Source: VRUE01 sp963702705
GTDB lineage: Bacteria; Actinomycetota; Thermoleophilia; Solirubrobacterales; 70-9
Direction: 5' to 3'
Assembly: GCA_963702705.1 (NCBI GenBank)
Contig: CAVPDR010000002.1
Coordinates: 310,001-374,000 of the forward strand
Length of the DNA: 64,000 nt
The notes under the pieces were generated by a model, which did not search any database, was not told the DNA's origin, and was given only the letters and a program-made list of their open reading frames with translations. How positions within the stretch are numbered: the first letter of the stretch is position 1; each line of letters opens with the position of its first letter. Positions 1 through 8,470 of this stretch are shown piece by piece. The position numbers and the translations under genes were made by a program.

Positions 1-29
1 TTTCCTCGTTCCTTCATTGAGTTACGGTT

Positions 30-65
30 CGCGTGCGAGCTGCACGCGCGGCGGGCGTTGCCGCC
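30..65 (-). promoter_or_regulatory. Two-hairpin 5' leader of a family A gene lying off the left edge
   Basis: Read on the minus strand, this holds a first stem with arms at 61-65 and 50-54 (GGCGG/CCGCC). It is followed by a second stem of 7 bp (CGCGTGC/GCACGCG, arms at 42-48 and 30-36) with a 5-nt loop. The same two-stem arrangement precedes the family A genes at 2291 and 12785 with different stem sequences. The role is unknown; it could be an mRNA stability element or a translational control element. Confidence 0.55.
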
Positions 66-71
66 AGGGCG

Positions 72-99
72 AATATCCCAGTTGGTTTTTCCAAGTCAA
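72..99 (-). promoter_or_regulatory. Sigma-A type promoter for the off-edge family A gene
   Basis: On the minus strand there is a -35 TTGACT (94-99), a 16-bp spacer and a -10 GATATT (72-77). The same pair occurs at 2367-2394 and, with a 17-bp spacer, at 12854-12882. In all three cases it lies about 75 bp before a family A start codon. Confidence 0.65.
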
Positions 100-215
100 G
101 GACGTGCAGCGTGCGTTTTCTATCTAGCGGACGCCCGCCCCATCCAGTACGCCCCGGTACCACCCAGTACGCCTGAGCACCGCTCAAACAAGGCCCGAAT
201 GCCTCCCCAACGCAA

Positions 216-243
216 GAGCGCCGCGGCAAAGGCCGCGGCGCTC
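216..243 (-). terminator. Hairpin terminator after the family B fragment
   Basis: A perfect 11-bp stem (GAGCGCCGCGG and its complement) with a 6-nt loop lies just downstream of the minus-strand fragment at 270-639. A matching hairpin occupies the same place after the intact copy at 2509-2537. There is no long T tract. Confidence 0.6.
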
Positions 244-269
244 TCTCACTGCCCTTGACTTCTTGGGGC

Positions 270-639
270 CTAGGGGTTTTCTTCGTTGTTTTTGCGCACC
301 GCCGCGCCTGAGGCGACGTTGATGTTGTTGTTGAGGATCGCCGTGTTGTGGCCGGCGGCGGCTGGTAGGCCGGAGCTGGCGTTCAGGATCGGGTCGAGGA
401 TCAGTTCGACCAGGAAGCCGCCGCAGCCGCTGGCGCCGGGTGCAGACCAGGCGTTGTCGACCAGGGTGGCTTCGGGGGCGAGCAGGATCCGGCCTTCCTC
501 AAGGAAGGAGATCGTGCCCAGTTTGCCGTGGATCGGTTTGTTGGGTTCGGGCGGTGAGGTTTCTCCCGTGGTCAGGTTCCAGATCACCGGCGAGCCCGAG
601 GAGCCGACGTAGCAGTTGCTGCCCAGGAAGGGTTTCCGA
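270..639 (-). pseudogene. C-terminal fragment of a family B secreted protein, fused to permease remnant
   Basis: The frame encodes the last ~120 residues of a family B protein. It runs from the motif FLGSNCYVGSS to the shared ending RKNNEENP and is nearly identical to the intact gene at 2564-3460. The signal peptide and N-terminal half are missing. Upstream of residue RKPFLG the frame runs directly into permease sequence (…IPRSVGLVVIAVR), so the present frame starts inside the remnant of an amino-acid permease. No signal peptide or ribosome-binding site is apparent. It is most likely a non-functional by-product of the duplication that made 1-635. Confidence 0.85.
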
Positions 640-1345
640 CGCACGGCGATCACGACGAGGCCGACACTGCGGGGAATCGTCCTCGCCGCGTCCTTGGCCT
701 CCTCGGGCCATGTTGGAGATCGTCTCGATCCCGGTGTAGGCGATCATCCCGACCACGATACCGAGCGCGAAGTCGCTCCAGGTCGGCGCGACGCCGAGGT
801 GGACGTTGTCGACGAGCACCTGCGGGCTGAAGACCAGGACGGGCCGATCCCAACTAGGACGACCTGGGTCGCGAGGTCGGCAACGGCGAGGATCAGATTG
901 AGCTTGGCCGATTCCTCGGTGCCACGGATGTTGATCACAGCGAGGACGAGGATCAGCACGGCGCCGCCGATGATGTCCCCAGGACTATCGCCGAGCCAAG
1001 GCCAAAACACCGCCAGGTAGTGCGGTACAAAGAAGGCCGAGATCGCGACCGTGATCGTGTAGTTGAGCATCTGGCCCCAGGCCGCGATGAAGCTGACCAG
1101 CTCGTTAAAGGCATGGCGGGCAAAGCTCGAGGAGCCGCCGGCCTCGGGGAACATCACCGTCGCCTCGGCATAGGTAGCGGCCGTGGCCGCGAAGATCAGC
1201 CCCGAGATGACGAATGCGACCGGCGTCAGCCCAAGCGCAAACGCCGCAGTGACGCCCAATGCGTAATAGATCGAGGAACCGACGTTGCCGTAAAGCGGAT
1301 AAATGGCGCAGCGGATCCCCGCGATGAATCACTTGAGCCGGGTCC
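640..1345 (-). pseudogene. Decayed APC-family amino-acid permease, 3' end replaced
   Basis: Minus-strand translation in pieces gives typical APC superfamily sequence. It includes YPLYGNVGSSIYYALGVTAA, a helix with ATYAEATVMFPEAGGSSSF, and further on TGIETISNMAEEAKDAART. The frame is broken by an in-frame TGA near 1327-1335 and by indels near 840-850 and near 706, the latter a single extra base. The sequence then stops at about 640, where it is joined in frame to the family B fragment. Only about the first half of a permease remains. The family match is recognised from the consensus motifs; substrate is unknown. Confidence 0.8.
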
Positions 1346-1485
1346 ATGGCGTCGGTGCGCTGGTTGCCGCCGTCTTTCCCGGAAGGTTCATCTCAATCGA
1401 CTATATGGACGCGGTGCTCCTGGCTGCTCGCCACGCATGCATAATACGAGATCACCAGCACTAATCCGGGCACAAGGAACTAAAC

Positions 1486-1518
1486 GGCGGGGCGCCGGAT
1501 GATTTCCGGCGCCCCGCC
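1486..1518 (-). terminator. Hairpin terminator downstream of the family A gene at 1569
   Basis: A perfect 13-bp GC stem (arms 1486-1498 and 1506-1518) with a 7-nt loop, followed on the minus strand by a short T-rich run. The rest of the 1346-1568 interval shows nothing else recognisable. Confidence 0.7.
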
Positions 1519-1568
1519 AACGACTCTTCATAAGATCATGACCTAGCTTGCTCGTGCCCTTACAATCC

Positions 1569-2291
1569 CTACGGGATATGGCCGCTCCAGTTGATGCCGC
1601 TAGTCCATTTAATTTTCCATTTTCCACCAACTGTCGCTTTATGTTCAACGGTTTCACTAATGGCCCACATTTCGGTTAACGGGCCTTCTTGGAAGACATG
1701 CGTCGCGGCTTCGGTTAACAGGCCCGCCATGCCACCCGAATCCACGGCTCCAAACTTCGAGCCGATGATCGGCACGTCTTCGCCGATCGAGCATTCTTCG
1801 CCCATTTTAATATGACCGAAGACCGGAACTTCTTTGCCTTCGATTTTTTCTTTGGTGGTTGATTCGAAAATGACTACCCCTTCACCCGTTGAGTGTTCGG
1901 TGAGGCGACCTTTACCTTGGTTGCTTACGACGACGCCTTTTTCGGTTCCATTGTTATTTGGTTCACACGATTTCTGCGTGGTCCCGTTGATGGCGGTGAT
2001 GCATTCGCTCGCCCGCTCTTTGCCGCCTTCTTTGACTTTCCCTTCTTTTTCGACTTCAACTCCCACCAAAGTGGCTCTTTGACAAGTGAATTTTATTTCG
2101 TTGCCACCGATTTTGGTGTTTAGTGTAATGCTGGGGGCAACAACTTCTCCTTCAACTAGTTTCGTCCCGCTGGTCAGATCCGCGCCGCCGGCCCTCCAGG
2201 TAGCTGCCTGAGCCGAGCCGGCGCCGAACATCCCAAGAGCCAACAGACAAAGCCCAAGCACGATCCTGAGCCCACGTGTTAATCGAGTCAT
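1569..2291 (-). CDS. Family A secreted protein (240 aa, unknown function)
   Basis: This protein has a clear Sec signal peptide: basic n-region MTRLTRGLR, a hydrophobic core and an AQA cleavage site near residue 30. The mature part is rich in Lys, Glu, Gly and Thr. Its Cys residues fall in short motifs (KFTCQRATL, ASECITAING, KSCEPNNNG, GEECSIGED). The stretch GKGRLTEHSTGEGV is shared word for word with the paralogue at 12050-12785. Codon use is more AT-rich than in the housekeeping genes of the window. It is preceded by a GAGGAAAGAG ribosome-binding site, a two-hairpin leader and a TTGACT/GATATT promoter. I do not recognise a characterised family; an extracellular or wall-associated role is inferred from the signal peptide only. 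Confidence 0.85.
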   Translation of the reverse strand: MTRLTRGLRIVLGLCLLALGMFGAGSAQAATWRAGGADLTSGTKLVEGEVVAPSITLNTKIGGNEIKFTCQRATLVGVEVEKEGKVKEGGKERASECITAINGTTQKSCEPNNNGTEKGVVVSNQGKGRLTEHSTGEGVVIFESTTKEKIEGKEVPVFGHIKMGEECSIGEDVPIIGSKFGAVDSGGMAGLLTEAATHVFQEGPLTEMWAISETVEHKATVGGKWKIKWTSGINWSGHIP

Positions 2292-2323
2292 CTCTTTCCT
2301 CGTTCCTTCATTGAGTTACGGTT

Positions 2324-2358
2324 CGCGTGCGAGCTGCACGCGCGGCAGACGTTGCCGC
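2324..2358 (-). promoter_or_regulatory. Two-hairpin 5' leader of family A gene
   Basis: Minus strand: stem 1 is GCGGCA/TGCCGC with a 5-nt loop (2342-2358). Stem 2 is CGCGTGC/GCACGCG with a 5-nt loop (2324-2342). The segment lies between the promoter and the GAGGAAAGAG ribosome-binding site. Compared with the left copy, stem 1 carries base changes on both strands that keep pairing. Confidence 0.6.
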
Positions 2359-2366
2359 CAAGGGCG

Positions 2367-2394
2367 AATATCCCAGCTGGTTTTTCCAAGTCAA
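2367..2394 (-). promoter_or_regulatory. Sigma-A type promoter of family A gene
   Basis: -35 TTGACT at 2389-2394, 16-bp spacer, -10 GATATT at 2367-2372, minus strand. The predicted start of transcription is about 70 bases before the ATG at 2291. Confidence 0.7.
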
Positions 2395-2508
2395 GGACGT
2401 GCAGCGTGCGTTTTCTATCCGCAGGCGTGAAAGCGCTCGGTACGCCCCGGTACCACCCAGTACGCCTGAGTACCGCTCAAACAAGGCCCTCAATGCCTCC
2501 CAACGCAA

Positions 2509-2537
2509 GAGCGCCGCGGCCAAGGGCCGCGGCGCTC
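2509..2537 (-). terminator. Hairpin terminator after family B gene
   Basis: A 13-bp GC stem (arms 2509-2521 and 2525-2537) lies 27 bases after the stop codon of the family B gene. It separates that gene from the promoter of the next family A gene. Confidence 0.65.
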
Positions 2538-2563
2538 TCTCACTGCCCTTGGCTCTGTGGGGC

Positions 2564-3460
2564 CTAGGGGTTTTCTTCGTTGTTTTTGCGCACCGCCGCG
2601 CCGGAGGCGACGTTGATGTTGTTGTTGAGGATCGCCGTGTTGTGGCCGGCTGCCGCGGGCAGGCCGGTGCTGGCGTTCAGGATCGGGTTGAGGATCAGTT
2701 CGACCAGGAAGCCGCCGCAGCCGCTGGCGCCGGGTGCAGACCAGGCGTTGTCGACCAGGGTGGCTTCGGGGGCGAGCAGGATCCGGCCTTCCTCCAGGAA
2801 GGAGATCGTGCCCAGTTTGCCGTGGATCGGTTTGTTGGGTTCGGGCGGTGAGGTTTCGCCCGTGGTCAGGTTCCAGATCACCGGCGAGCTGGAGGACCCG
2901 ACGTAGCAGTTGCTGCCCAGGAACGGGTTTTCGAGGTGGAACTTGACCGGCAGCACCAGGGCGGTGCCGGTTTCGCCGGCGAGGGCGTTTTCGTTGACTT
3001 TGATTTCGGTGGCCGGCTTTGCCAGTTCGAGCGTCGAGTTGACACCGGTGAGGCCGTTTTCAAAGGTCAGTTCGCAGGAAAAGCGCAGGAACGGTTCGCT
3101 GATTTTTTTGCAGTTGACCAGTCCCGCCAGACCGCCCGGAACCGGCTGGGCGGCTTTGGAGAGCGTGACGCCGTTGGAGGCGGCGAAGAAGGGCGAGACG
3201 CCTTCGACTGCTTTGCCGTAGCCGCCCTGCAGCACGACCGGGTTGACGATCGGCACTTCCTTCGATCCGAGCAGGACTTCGCCCGATTCGGTGGTCGAGT
3301 AGATGCATTTTTTGACTTCGATGTTCGAATAGGGGCACTGGGCGAATTTGGTGTAGTTGCCCACTAGTTTGGCCTGGGCGCCTGCGGTGAGGCCGAACGC
3401 GGCCACTGCGGTGATGAGGAGTGCCGTCAGGACTCTCCCCTTGCTCGATGGGAATCTCAT
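2564..3460 (-). CDS. Family B secreted protein (298 aa, unknown function)
   Basis: The ATG at 3460 is chosen because AAGGAGAGG lies directly before it; an upstream in-frame start would lack such a site. The signal peptide (MRFPSSKGR, hydrophobic core, GAQA cleavage near residue 30) is followed by the family block KLVGNYTKFAQCP. Further conserved blocks are SPFFAASNG, NSTLELAKPATEIK, ALAGETG, GKLGTISFLEEGRILLAPE and the ending AVRKNNEENP. Its paralogue at 4241-5125 keeps all of these blocks. The 3' half is part of the duplicated segment. No known enzyme or binding motif is visible. It is probably exported and Cys-containing; function unknown. Confidence 0.85.
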   Translation of the reverse strand: MRFPSSKGRVLTALLITAVAAFGLTAGAQAKLVGNYTKFAQCPYSNIEVKKCIYSTTESGEVLLGSKEVPIVNPVVLQGGYGKAVEGVSPFFAASNGVTLSKAAQPVPGGLAGLVNCKKISEPFLRFSCELTFENGLTGVNSTLELAKPATEIKVNENALAGETGTALVLPVKFHLENPFLGSNCYVGSSSSPVIWNLTTGETSPPEPNKPIHGKLGTISFLEEGRILLAPEATLVDNAWSAPGASGCGGFLVELILNPILNASTGLPAAAGHNTAILNNNINVASGAAVRKNNEENP

Positions 3461-3541
3461 TTCCCTCTCCTTGGTTGCTTGGTTTGTGGTGATCGGTGAG
3501 TAAAAGCCTGCCTTCCCCACAACCGGCGAGCGCCAGTGCCG

Positions 3542-3578
3542 CCTCCGCGGGCGCCGGGATCCCCGGCGCCCGCGGAGG
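3542..3578 (-). terminator. Hairpin terminator after the secreted gene at 3590
   Basis: A 16-bp perfect GC stem (arms 3542-3557 and 3563-3578) lies 11 bases after the stop codon of the upstream gene and before the next family B gene. Confidence 0.65.
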
Positions 3579-3589
3579 GCAGGCGATCC

Positions 3590-4210
3590 TTAAGAGACGC
3601 TGATCGCCTGTTCCCTGTGCAGCTGGAACGCTTCGGTTGGGAAGAGGCCGTTCCATTCGATTTTCTGGCTGAGCGCTTTCAGTTCCGTTTTGGAAGTGCT
3701 CAGCGTGCTCGAGTTGAAGGTGGCGGTTTCCGCCGTGTTGTCGATTGAGCCGCCGGCCGAGCCGGTGACCGTGACCAGGGTTTCCCCCAGCACGCATTCT
3801 TCGCCTTCGTAGTAGATCGCGACTTTGACCCCTTCGATGACGATGTAGGGGGTGGTGCCGAAGGTGGCGAGGTGGGTCTGCCACGGTAGTTTTTCGGCGC
3901 CGATCGTGCCCACCGTGCAGGCGCTGCTGTTGGTCGCGCAGTTGTAGAGGGGGACTTCGTTCAGTTCCCCTTTACCGGTGCCCGCTTCGTTTTTGACCGA
4001 CAGTTTGTAGAGGAAATTTTCACATTTCGTGGTCAGCCCGGGGATCGTCATCGAGCTGTCGATGGCACCTCCCATGACCACTTCCGTGCCTTCCAGTGCT
4101 TTGGCTTCGAACTTCCATGCCGGTGTGGCGCCCGCACTGGCGGCGAAGGCCGCGCCGAGCACCGCCAGCGTCGCCAGGGCGGCGCCGATTGCTTTTAGCT
4201 TGCTAGTCAT
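3590..4210 (-). CDS. Secreted protein (206 aa), unknown function
   Basis: The start is the second ATG of the frame (4210). AAGGAG is spaced 9 bases from it but abuts the first ATG at 4219. A signal peptide with an SAGA-type cleavage site near residue 28 precedes a mature part with paired cysteines (TTKCENF, YNCATNSSACTVG) and the motif EKLPWQTHL. A similar Cys-x-LPW arrangement occurs in the secreted protein at 38625-39212, suggesting distant kinship. It lies between two family B genes, all on the minus strand. No enzyme motif is recognised. Confidence 0.8.
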   Translation of the reverse strand: MTSKLKAIGAALATLAVLGAAFAASAGATPAWKFEAKALEGTEVVMGGAIDSSMTIPGLTTKCENFLYKLSVKNEAGTGKGELNEVPLYNCATNSSACTVGTIGAEKLPWQTHLATFGTTPYIVIEGVKVAIYYEGEECVLGETLVTVTGSAGGSIDNTAETATFNSSTLSTSKTELKALSQKIEWNGLFPTEAFQLHREQAISVS

Positions 4211-4240
4211 CTCAATCATCTCCTTGCGCAGTCTCGCCGT

Positions 4241-5125
4241 TTATGGGTTTTCTTCGTTGTTTTTGCGCACCGCCGCGCCGGCGGCGACGTTGATGTTGTT
4301 GTTGAGGATCGCCGTGTTGTGGCCGGCGGTCGTGGTGCCGAGCTGGGCGTTGACGATCGGGTTGACGAGGAAGGAGATGATCCCGCCACAACCCGTGGCA
4401 GCGGGCGAGGACCAGGCGTTGTCGACCAGGGATGCTTCGGGGGCGAGCAGGATCCGGCCTTCCTCCAGGAAGGAGATCGTGCCCAGTTTGCCGTGGATCG
4501 CTTTGTTGGGTGCGGGCGGTGCGGTTTCGCCCGTGGTCAGGTTCCAGGTGATCGGCGAGGTTGAGGAGCCGACGAAGCAGTTTTTGCCCAGGAACGGGTT
4601 TTCCAGGTGGACCTTGACCGGCATTTTCAAGGCGACGCCGGTTTCCCCGGCAAGGGCGTTTTCGGAGATTTTGATTTCCGTCGCGGGCTTTGCCAGTTCG
4701 AGGGTCGAGTTGAGGCCGGTCAGGCTGTTTTCAAGGAAGAATTTGATCAGCGCTTTGACCAGGGCCGGCGAGGATGCTTCGGGCACGATGCCGAGCAGCC
4801 CGCCGGGAACGTTCTGGGGGGCTTTGGAGAGCGTGATGCCGTTGGAGGCGGCGAAGAAGGGCGAGATGCCTTCTACCGCTTTGCCGAAGCCGCCCTGCAG
4901 GATCACCTGTTTTTCGATCGGCACTTTCTTGTTGCCGAGCACCACTTCGCCCGATTCGGTCACCGAGTAGATGCATTTTTTGACTTCGAGGTTGGAGAAG
5001 GGGCACTGGGCGAATTTGGTGTAGTTGCCCACTAGTTTGGCCTGGGCGGCGCCGGCGAAGCCGAGCGCGGCCAGCGCGAGCGCAAGGCATGCCGCGGCCA
5101 GCGCCCTCGTTCTGTGCTTTTGCAT
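4241..5125 (-). CDS. Family B secreted protein, second intact copy (294 aa)
   Basis: The start is the ATG at 5125 (MQKHRTR), with an AGGAG about 10 bases upstream. The signal peptide ends in GAAQA and is followed by KLVGNYTKFAQCP as in the copy at 2564-3460. All family B blocks are present, including GHNTAILNNNINVA and the RKNNEENP ending. The middle (about residues 120-150, GIVPEASSPALVKAL) differs most from the other copy. Sequence divergence is much greater than between the 1-635 and 2295-2930 copies, so this is an older duplicate. Function unknown; exported. Confidence 0.85.
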   Translation of the reverse strand: MQKHRTRALAAACLALALAALGFAGAAQAKLVGNYTKFAQCPFSNLEVKKCIYSVTESGEVVLGNKKVPIEKQVILQGGFGKAVEGISPFFAASNGITLSKAPQNVPGGLLGIVPEASSPALVKALIKFFLENSLTGLNSTLELAKPATEIKISENALAGETGVALKMPVKVHLENPFLGKNCFVGSSTSPITWNLTTGETAPPAPNKAIHGKLGTISFLEEGRILLAPEASLVDNAWSSPAATGCGGIISFLVNPIVNAQLGTTTAGHNTAILNNNINVAAGAAVRKNNEENP

Positions 5126-5206
5126 GAGGTGTGTCTCCTGTCTGGTTTGCTCGATGGACTGGGATAGGTGCTGCGGAGGAAGCTTTGCTCTCACGAAGAG
5201 ATCGGG

Positions 5207-8200
5207 CTAGTGGCCCGCCTTGCCCTTGCCCTTGGCGCACTGGGCCCTCAGCGGGGGGCGGGTGTCATAGGTCTTTGCGTTTTGGCCGGTGAAGGAGGCG
5301 CGCATGCGGAAGGTGCCCTTGCAGATGTTGGTCGAGTTTTGAAAGAGCCCCTTCTTGGCGCCCTGCAGGGTGACGATGACCTTGCTGATCGGCGCATCGG
5401 GGACCGTTTCCACCCTGCTTCGCAGGCCGCCACCCACCGAGTCGATGCGCGCGACGGCGTCGATCTCGACCGGCTGGGAGGGCGGGCCGCGAAGCACGGC
5501 GACGGCGTCGGGCAGCTCGTGGGAGGAGGAGCGCAGATAGATCGGGCCTTCCAGGGTGTAGTCGAGGAGGGGGCTTTTGGCCTTGACGTAGCCGTAGACC
5601 GAACCCGCCGGGCAGGCGGCGGCGGCGAACTGCACGCGGGTGCAGATCGTGCGGAAGTGGGCCTGGTCGATGAACTCCGAGCGCGGCAGGGTGAGCGAGA
5701 AGGCGGCGGTGTTCGCTTCGCCGGGCTTGGCGCTGAGCACGGCGCGAAAGCGCGGGTGCCCGCCGCGGTGGATCGGGCCGAAGAGGCGGGCCGAGAGCTT
5801 TGGTTTGTAGGGGAGGGATTTGCAGCCGCCGACCTGGAAGCGCTCAAAGAGCGGCGCGGGGCTGCCGAGGGCCGAGATCGCGCTGCCGCCGAAGGACTTC
5901 ACATCGCAGGAGGTCGGGTTGAGGGTGAAATTCGCCCGCAGGGCGCTGACCGAGACCACCCGGGCATCGACCGGCACCCCCTCGAGGATCTGCGGCAGCG
6001 GGTCTGTGACGATATGGGCCTGGGCCGTTTCGGGGTTGAGGTAGAGCGCCGAGCGCGCCAGCACCGTGCCCAGGTCAAAGGGCCCGGCCACGGCGGGGAC
6101 GATCGCCACCACCGAGAGCGGGGCACCTTTGTAGGGGCCTGCGAGGTAGGCGTGGCCGCTGGTGTAGTAGGGGTTGGGGCCGGCACCGGCGGCGGCGATC
6201 ACGCTGCCCACTTCTGAGCTGGCCGGGCAGCTGGGGTCGGCGATCTCCGCCGCGCCCTGGTTTGGCGCTTCGCGCGAGTGGGCCCTGGCGATGCCTGCAT
6301 CGGTGCACTGGGCGATGCCGGCGAGCTTTGCCGAGAGTCCCGTCGGCAGGTCGGCTTCGATCCGCCCCAGGCGCTGGCTGCCGTCTTCGCGGCCGAGCTT
6401 GAAGAGCAGCGGGCTGAAGGCGCCGGCTTTGGGGGCGATCGTGCCGGCGCTCAGCCTGGGCGCGTTTGGCATCGCCGCCTCGCTTGTGGGGCAGGCGCCG
6501 CCGCCGGGGGCGGCGGTCACCTGGAAGGAGTCGGCGGGGCTCAGCGTTTCTTCGGGGTTGCTCCAGGGCACGAGCTCGGTGGTGGTGGTGTATCTGCCGC
6601 AGGTCGGCGGGGTGATCAGATCGCCGCCGAAGAGGTGGACCGCCACGTCCTGGAGCGGCAGCTGGGGGTTTTCCTCAAAGCGGGCGGTGATCTGGCCGCT
6701 CTGGGGATCGAGCTGGGCTTCGCCGGCGAGCTTGGCGACGATCCCGCTTTTTTGGTCTTCGACGACGACGTAGGTGGCGATCAGCGAGTCGAAGGGGTTG
6801 GCGAAGGGGCTGGCGAGGTAGACGGAGCCCTGCAGCACTTCGGGCAGCGCTTCGTCGGTTTCGGGGTCGACTTCGACTTCGTGCTGGGGGTTGTGCCTGA
6901 CCAGCGCCGGCGAGGCGACTTCGACCGTGCCGATCTTGGCCGCATCGGGGCAGCTCTGCGGTTCTGAGGAGAAATAGAGATGCCCTTCTTCTTCGCCTTC
7001 GAAGCCGATCTGGGCCTCGCTGCAGGCGCCGAGGCCCGCCGCCTGGGCGGGGTTCACCGCAAGGCCCCTGGGGAAGGTGACGCTCGCGTCCTTCACCCCG
7101 GCGGTGGCGCGCGATGTGAAGGCGACGTCCTGGGGCTGGTGCAGGTCGAAGTCGAGGCCGGTGGGAGAGTCGGCGAGGTTGGTGGTCGGGCGGGAGCTGA
7201 TCGTCGGTTCGTATTCGAGGGTTTCGCATTCTTCAAGCGTCGTGGCCTGGCCCTGCAGGTCGGCGCTTTCGTATTCGGTTTGGCGCAGATCGGCGGGAGG
7301 GCTCGGTTCCTCCCAGCTGTCGGCGAGCATTTCGAAGCGAAGCGGTTCTTCTGTGCAATCGCCCGGCAGCGTCACAAAGGCCCCTTCGTTTCGGGGCACC
7401 GGGCAGGTGATCAGTTCGGTGTCGGTGCATTTGCCGCGCAGGCGGTCGTGGGATTCGGCCGAGGGCTGGCCCCAGACCTGGGCCCCGGCGTTGAAGATCG
7501 GCTGCAGGCCGAAGGCGATCGCGTCTTTTACCGAGGTCTCGATCCCGTAGTCGGCGTCGGAGCGAACCGAGGCGAGGATGTGGACGTAGATGCCGGCGTT
7601 TGCGACGTTGGTCGCGAGCTCGGCCGGGTAGCCCGGTGGGGGCACCATGTTGTAGAGGTTTGAGGTGAAGACCGCGTTGGCCGTTTCGCCCAGCACGGTG
7701 GTGATGTCGGCGAGGCCGACCTGGGAGGCGTTGGGGCAGCGGTTTGAGACCAGCAGGACCTCGGTGCAGAGGACGGGCGTCGCCGCCGGACTGCCGACCA
7801 GGCCCTGGGGCAGCTCGGTGTAGAAGTTGCGGGCGTGGCCGTCGTTGGTCAGCACCTTGCCGGCTCGCTTGGTGGGAAAGCCGAAGTCGATCGTCTGCTG
7901 GAAGGGATGGGAGCCGGCGAGGGTGGAGGCCGAGCCGTCCTCGCCGGTGGCGGGTGCCTGGAAGCCGGGCAGGAAGCCGAAGGGGATCGGCTGCGCCTGC
8001 ACCGCGGCGGGGTGGGTGGCGTCGGTCTGGGGAGCGCCGCCGCCTTTGACGTTTGCCTGCAGGTCGAGCGTTCCCGAGGAGGCGGTGGTTTCGATGTGGA
8101 CGGTGGCCACCAGGCGCCGCCCCGAGCCGACCGGTTCGGCGGTTTTGCAGGTCACGGTGCGGGTGGGGACTTCAACGTTGCAGGTCGGATCCGGTGCACC

Positions 8201-8470
8201 GATGTCGCTGTCCTGGCTCTCGACACTCAGCGGCACCACCCCTTCGGGCAGGGCGACTTCCAGTCGCGATTCCCCCGCGGTGGGGGCGGCGCCGACGTTG
8301 GTGGCGATCGCCAGCACTTCCCCTTCGGCGCCGGGGATCAGGTTGGCCGGAAGCGGGGTGAGGGTGAGCACCCAGGCCGCTTTGGCTTGCGCTGAGGCAG
8401 CGGCGGGCAGCCACAGCGCCAGGGCGAGAAGGGCACCCAGCGGCGTGAGCAGGAGCTTGCGGGCGCTCAT
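5207..8470 (-). CDS. Large secreted protein (1087 aa), unknown function
   Basis: A signal peptide (about residues 1-28, ending SAQA) is followed by an Ig-like/DUF11-type N-terminal stretch with NVGAAPTAGESRLEVALP, common in bacterial surface proteins. The remainder is a long repeat-like beta-rich region. It contains spaced cysteines and recurring blocks of the type NPYYTSGHAYLAGPYKGAPL and CPAGSVYGYVKA. The last ten residues are basic (AQCAKGKGKAGH). The start codon overlaps the stop of the preceding propeller-protein gene by four bases (ATGA), so the two are translationally coupled. I know this only as a type of hypothetical secreted protein seen in Solirubrobacterales. A role at the cell surface is inferred. 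Confidence 0.8.
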   Translation of the reverse strand: MSARKLLLTPLGALLALALWLPAAASAQAKAAWVLTLTPLPANLIPGAEGEVLAIATNVGAAPTAGESRLEVALPEGVVPLSVESQDSDIGAPDPTCNVEVPTRTVTCKTAEPVGSGRRLVATVHIETTASSGTLDLQANVKGGGAPQTDATHPAAVQAQPIPFGFLPGFQAPATGEDGSASTLAGSHPFQQTIDFGFPTKRAGKVLTNDGHARNFYTELPQGLVGSPAATPVLCTEVLLVSNRCPNASQVGLADITTVLGETANAVFTSNLYNMVPPPGYPAELATNVANAGIYVHILASVRSDADYGIETSVKDAIAFGLQPIFNAGAQVWGQPSAESHDRLRGKCTDTELITCPVPRNEGAFVTLPGDCTEEPLRFEMLADSWEEPSPPADLRQTEYESADLQGQATTLEECETLEYEPTISSRPTTNLADSPTGLDFDLHQPQDVAFTSRATAGVKDASVTFPRGLAVNPAQAAGLGACSEAQIGFEGEEEGHLYFSSEPQSCPDAAKIGTVEVASPALVRHNPQHEVEVDPETDEALPEVLQGSVYLASPFANPFDSLIATYVVVEDQKSGIVAKLAGEAQLDPQSGQITARFEENPQLPLQDVAVHLFGGDLITPPTCGRYTTTTELVPWSNPEETLSPADSFQVTAAPGGGACPTSEAAMPNAPRLSAGTIAPKAGAFSPLLFKLGREDGSQRLGRIEADLPTGLSAKLAGIAQCTDAGIARAHSREAPNQGAAEIADPSCPASSEVGSVIAAAGAGPNPYYTSGHAYLAGPYKGAPLSVVAIVPAVAGPFDLGTVLARSALYLNPETAQAHIVTDPLPQILEGVPVDARVVSVSALRANFTLNPTSCDVKSFGGSAISALGSPAPLFERFQVGGCKSLPYKPKLSARLFGPIHRGGHPRFRAVLSAKPGEANTAAFSLTLPRSEFIDQAHFRTICTRVQFAAAACPAGSVYGYVKAKSPLLDYTLEGPIYLRSSSHELPDAVAVLRGPPSQPVEIDAVARIDSVGGGLRSRVETVPDAPISKVIVTLQGAKKGLFQNSTNICKGTFRMRASFTGQNAKTYDTRPPLRAQCAKGKGKAGH

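Larger units (their letters stand above)
1..635. repeat. Left copy of a 635-bp direct repeat (family B 3' half plus family A promoter region)
   Basis: This segment matches 2295-2930 almost base for base, with a few substitutions and 1-base gaps. It carries the 3' half of a family B secreted-protein gene, a hairpin terminator, a promoter and a structured leader. The right copy places a family A start codon four bases before the matching point. Position 1 therefore lies only a few bases upstream of another family A gene that continues off the left edge (inference). Homology stops near 635, inside the family B reading frame, where permease sequence begins. Confidence 0.9.
2295..2930. repeat. Right copy of the 635-bp direct repeat
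   Basis: This is the partner of 1-635. It covers the leader and promoter of the family A gene at 1569-2291, a hairpin terminator and the 3' half of the family B gene at 2564-3460. Here the reading frames on both sides are intact, so this is probably the parental arrangement. Confidence 0.9.
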
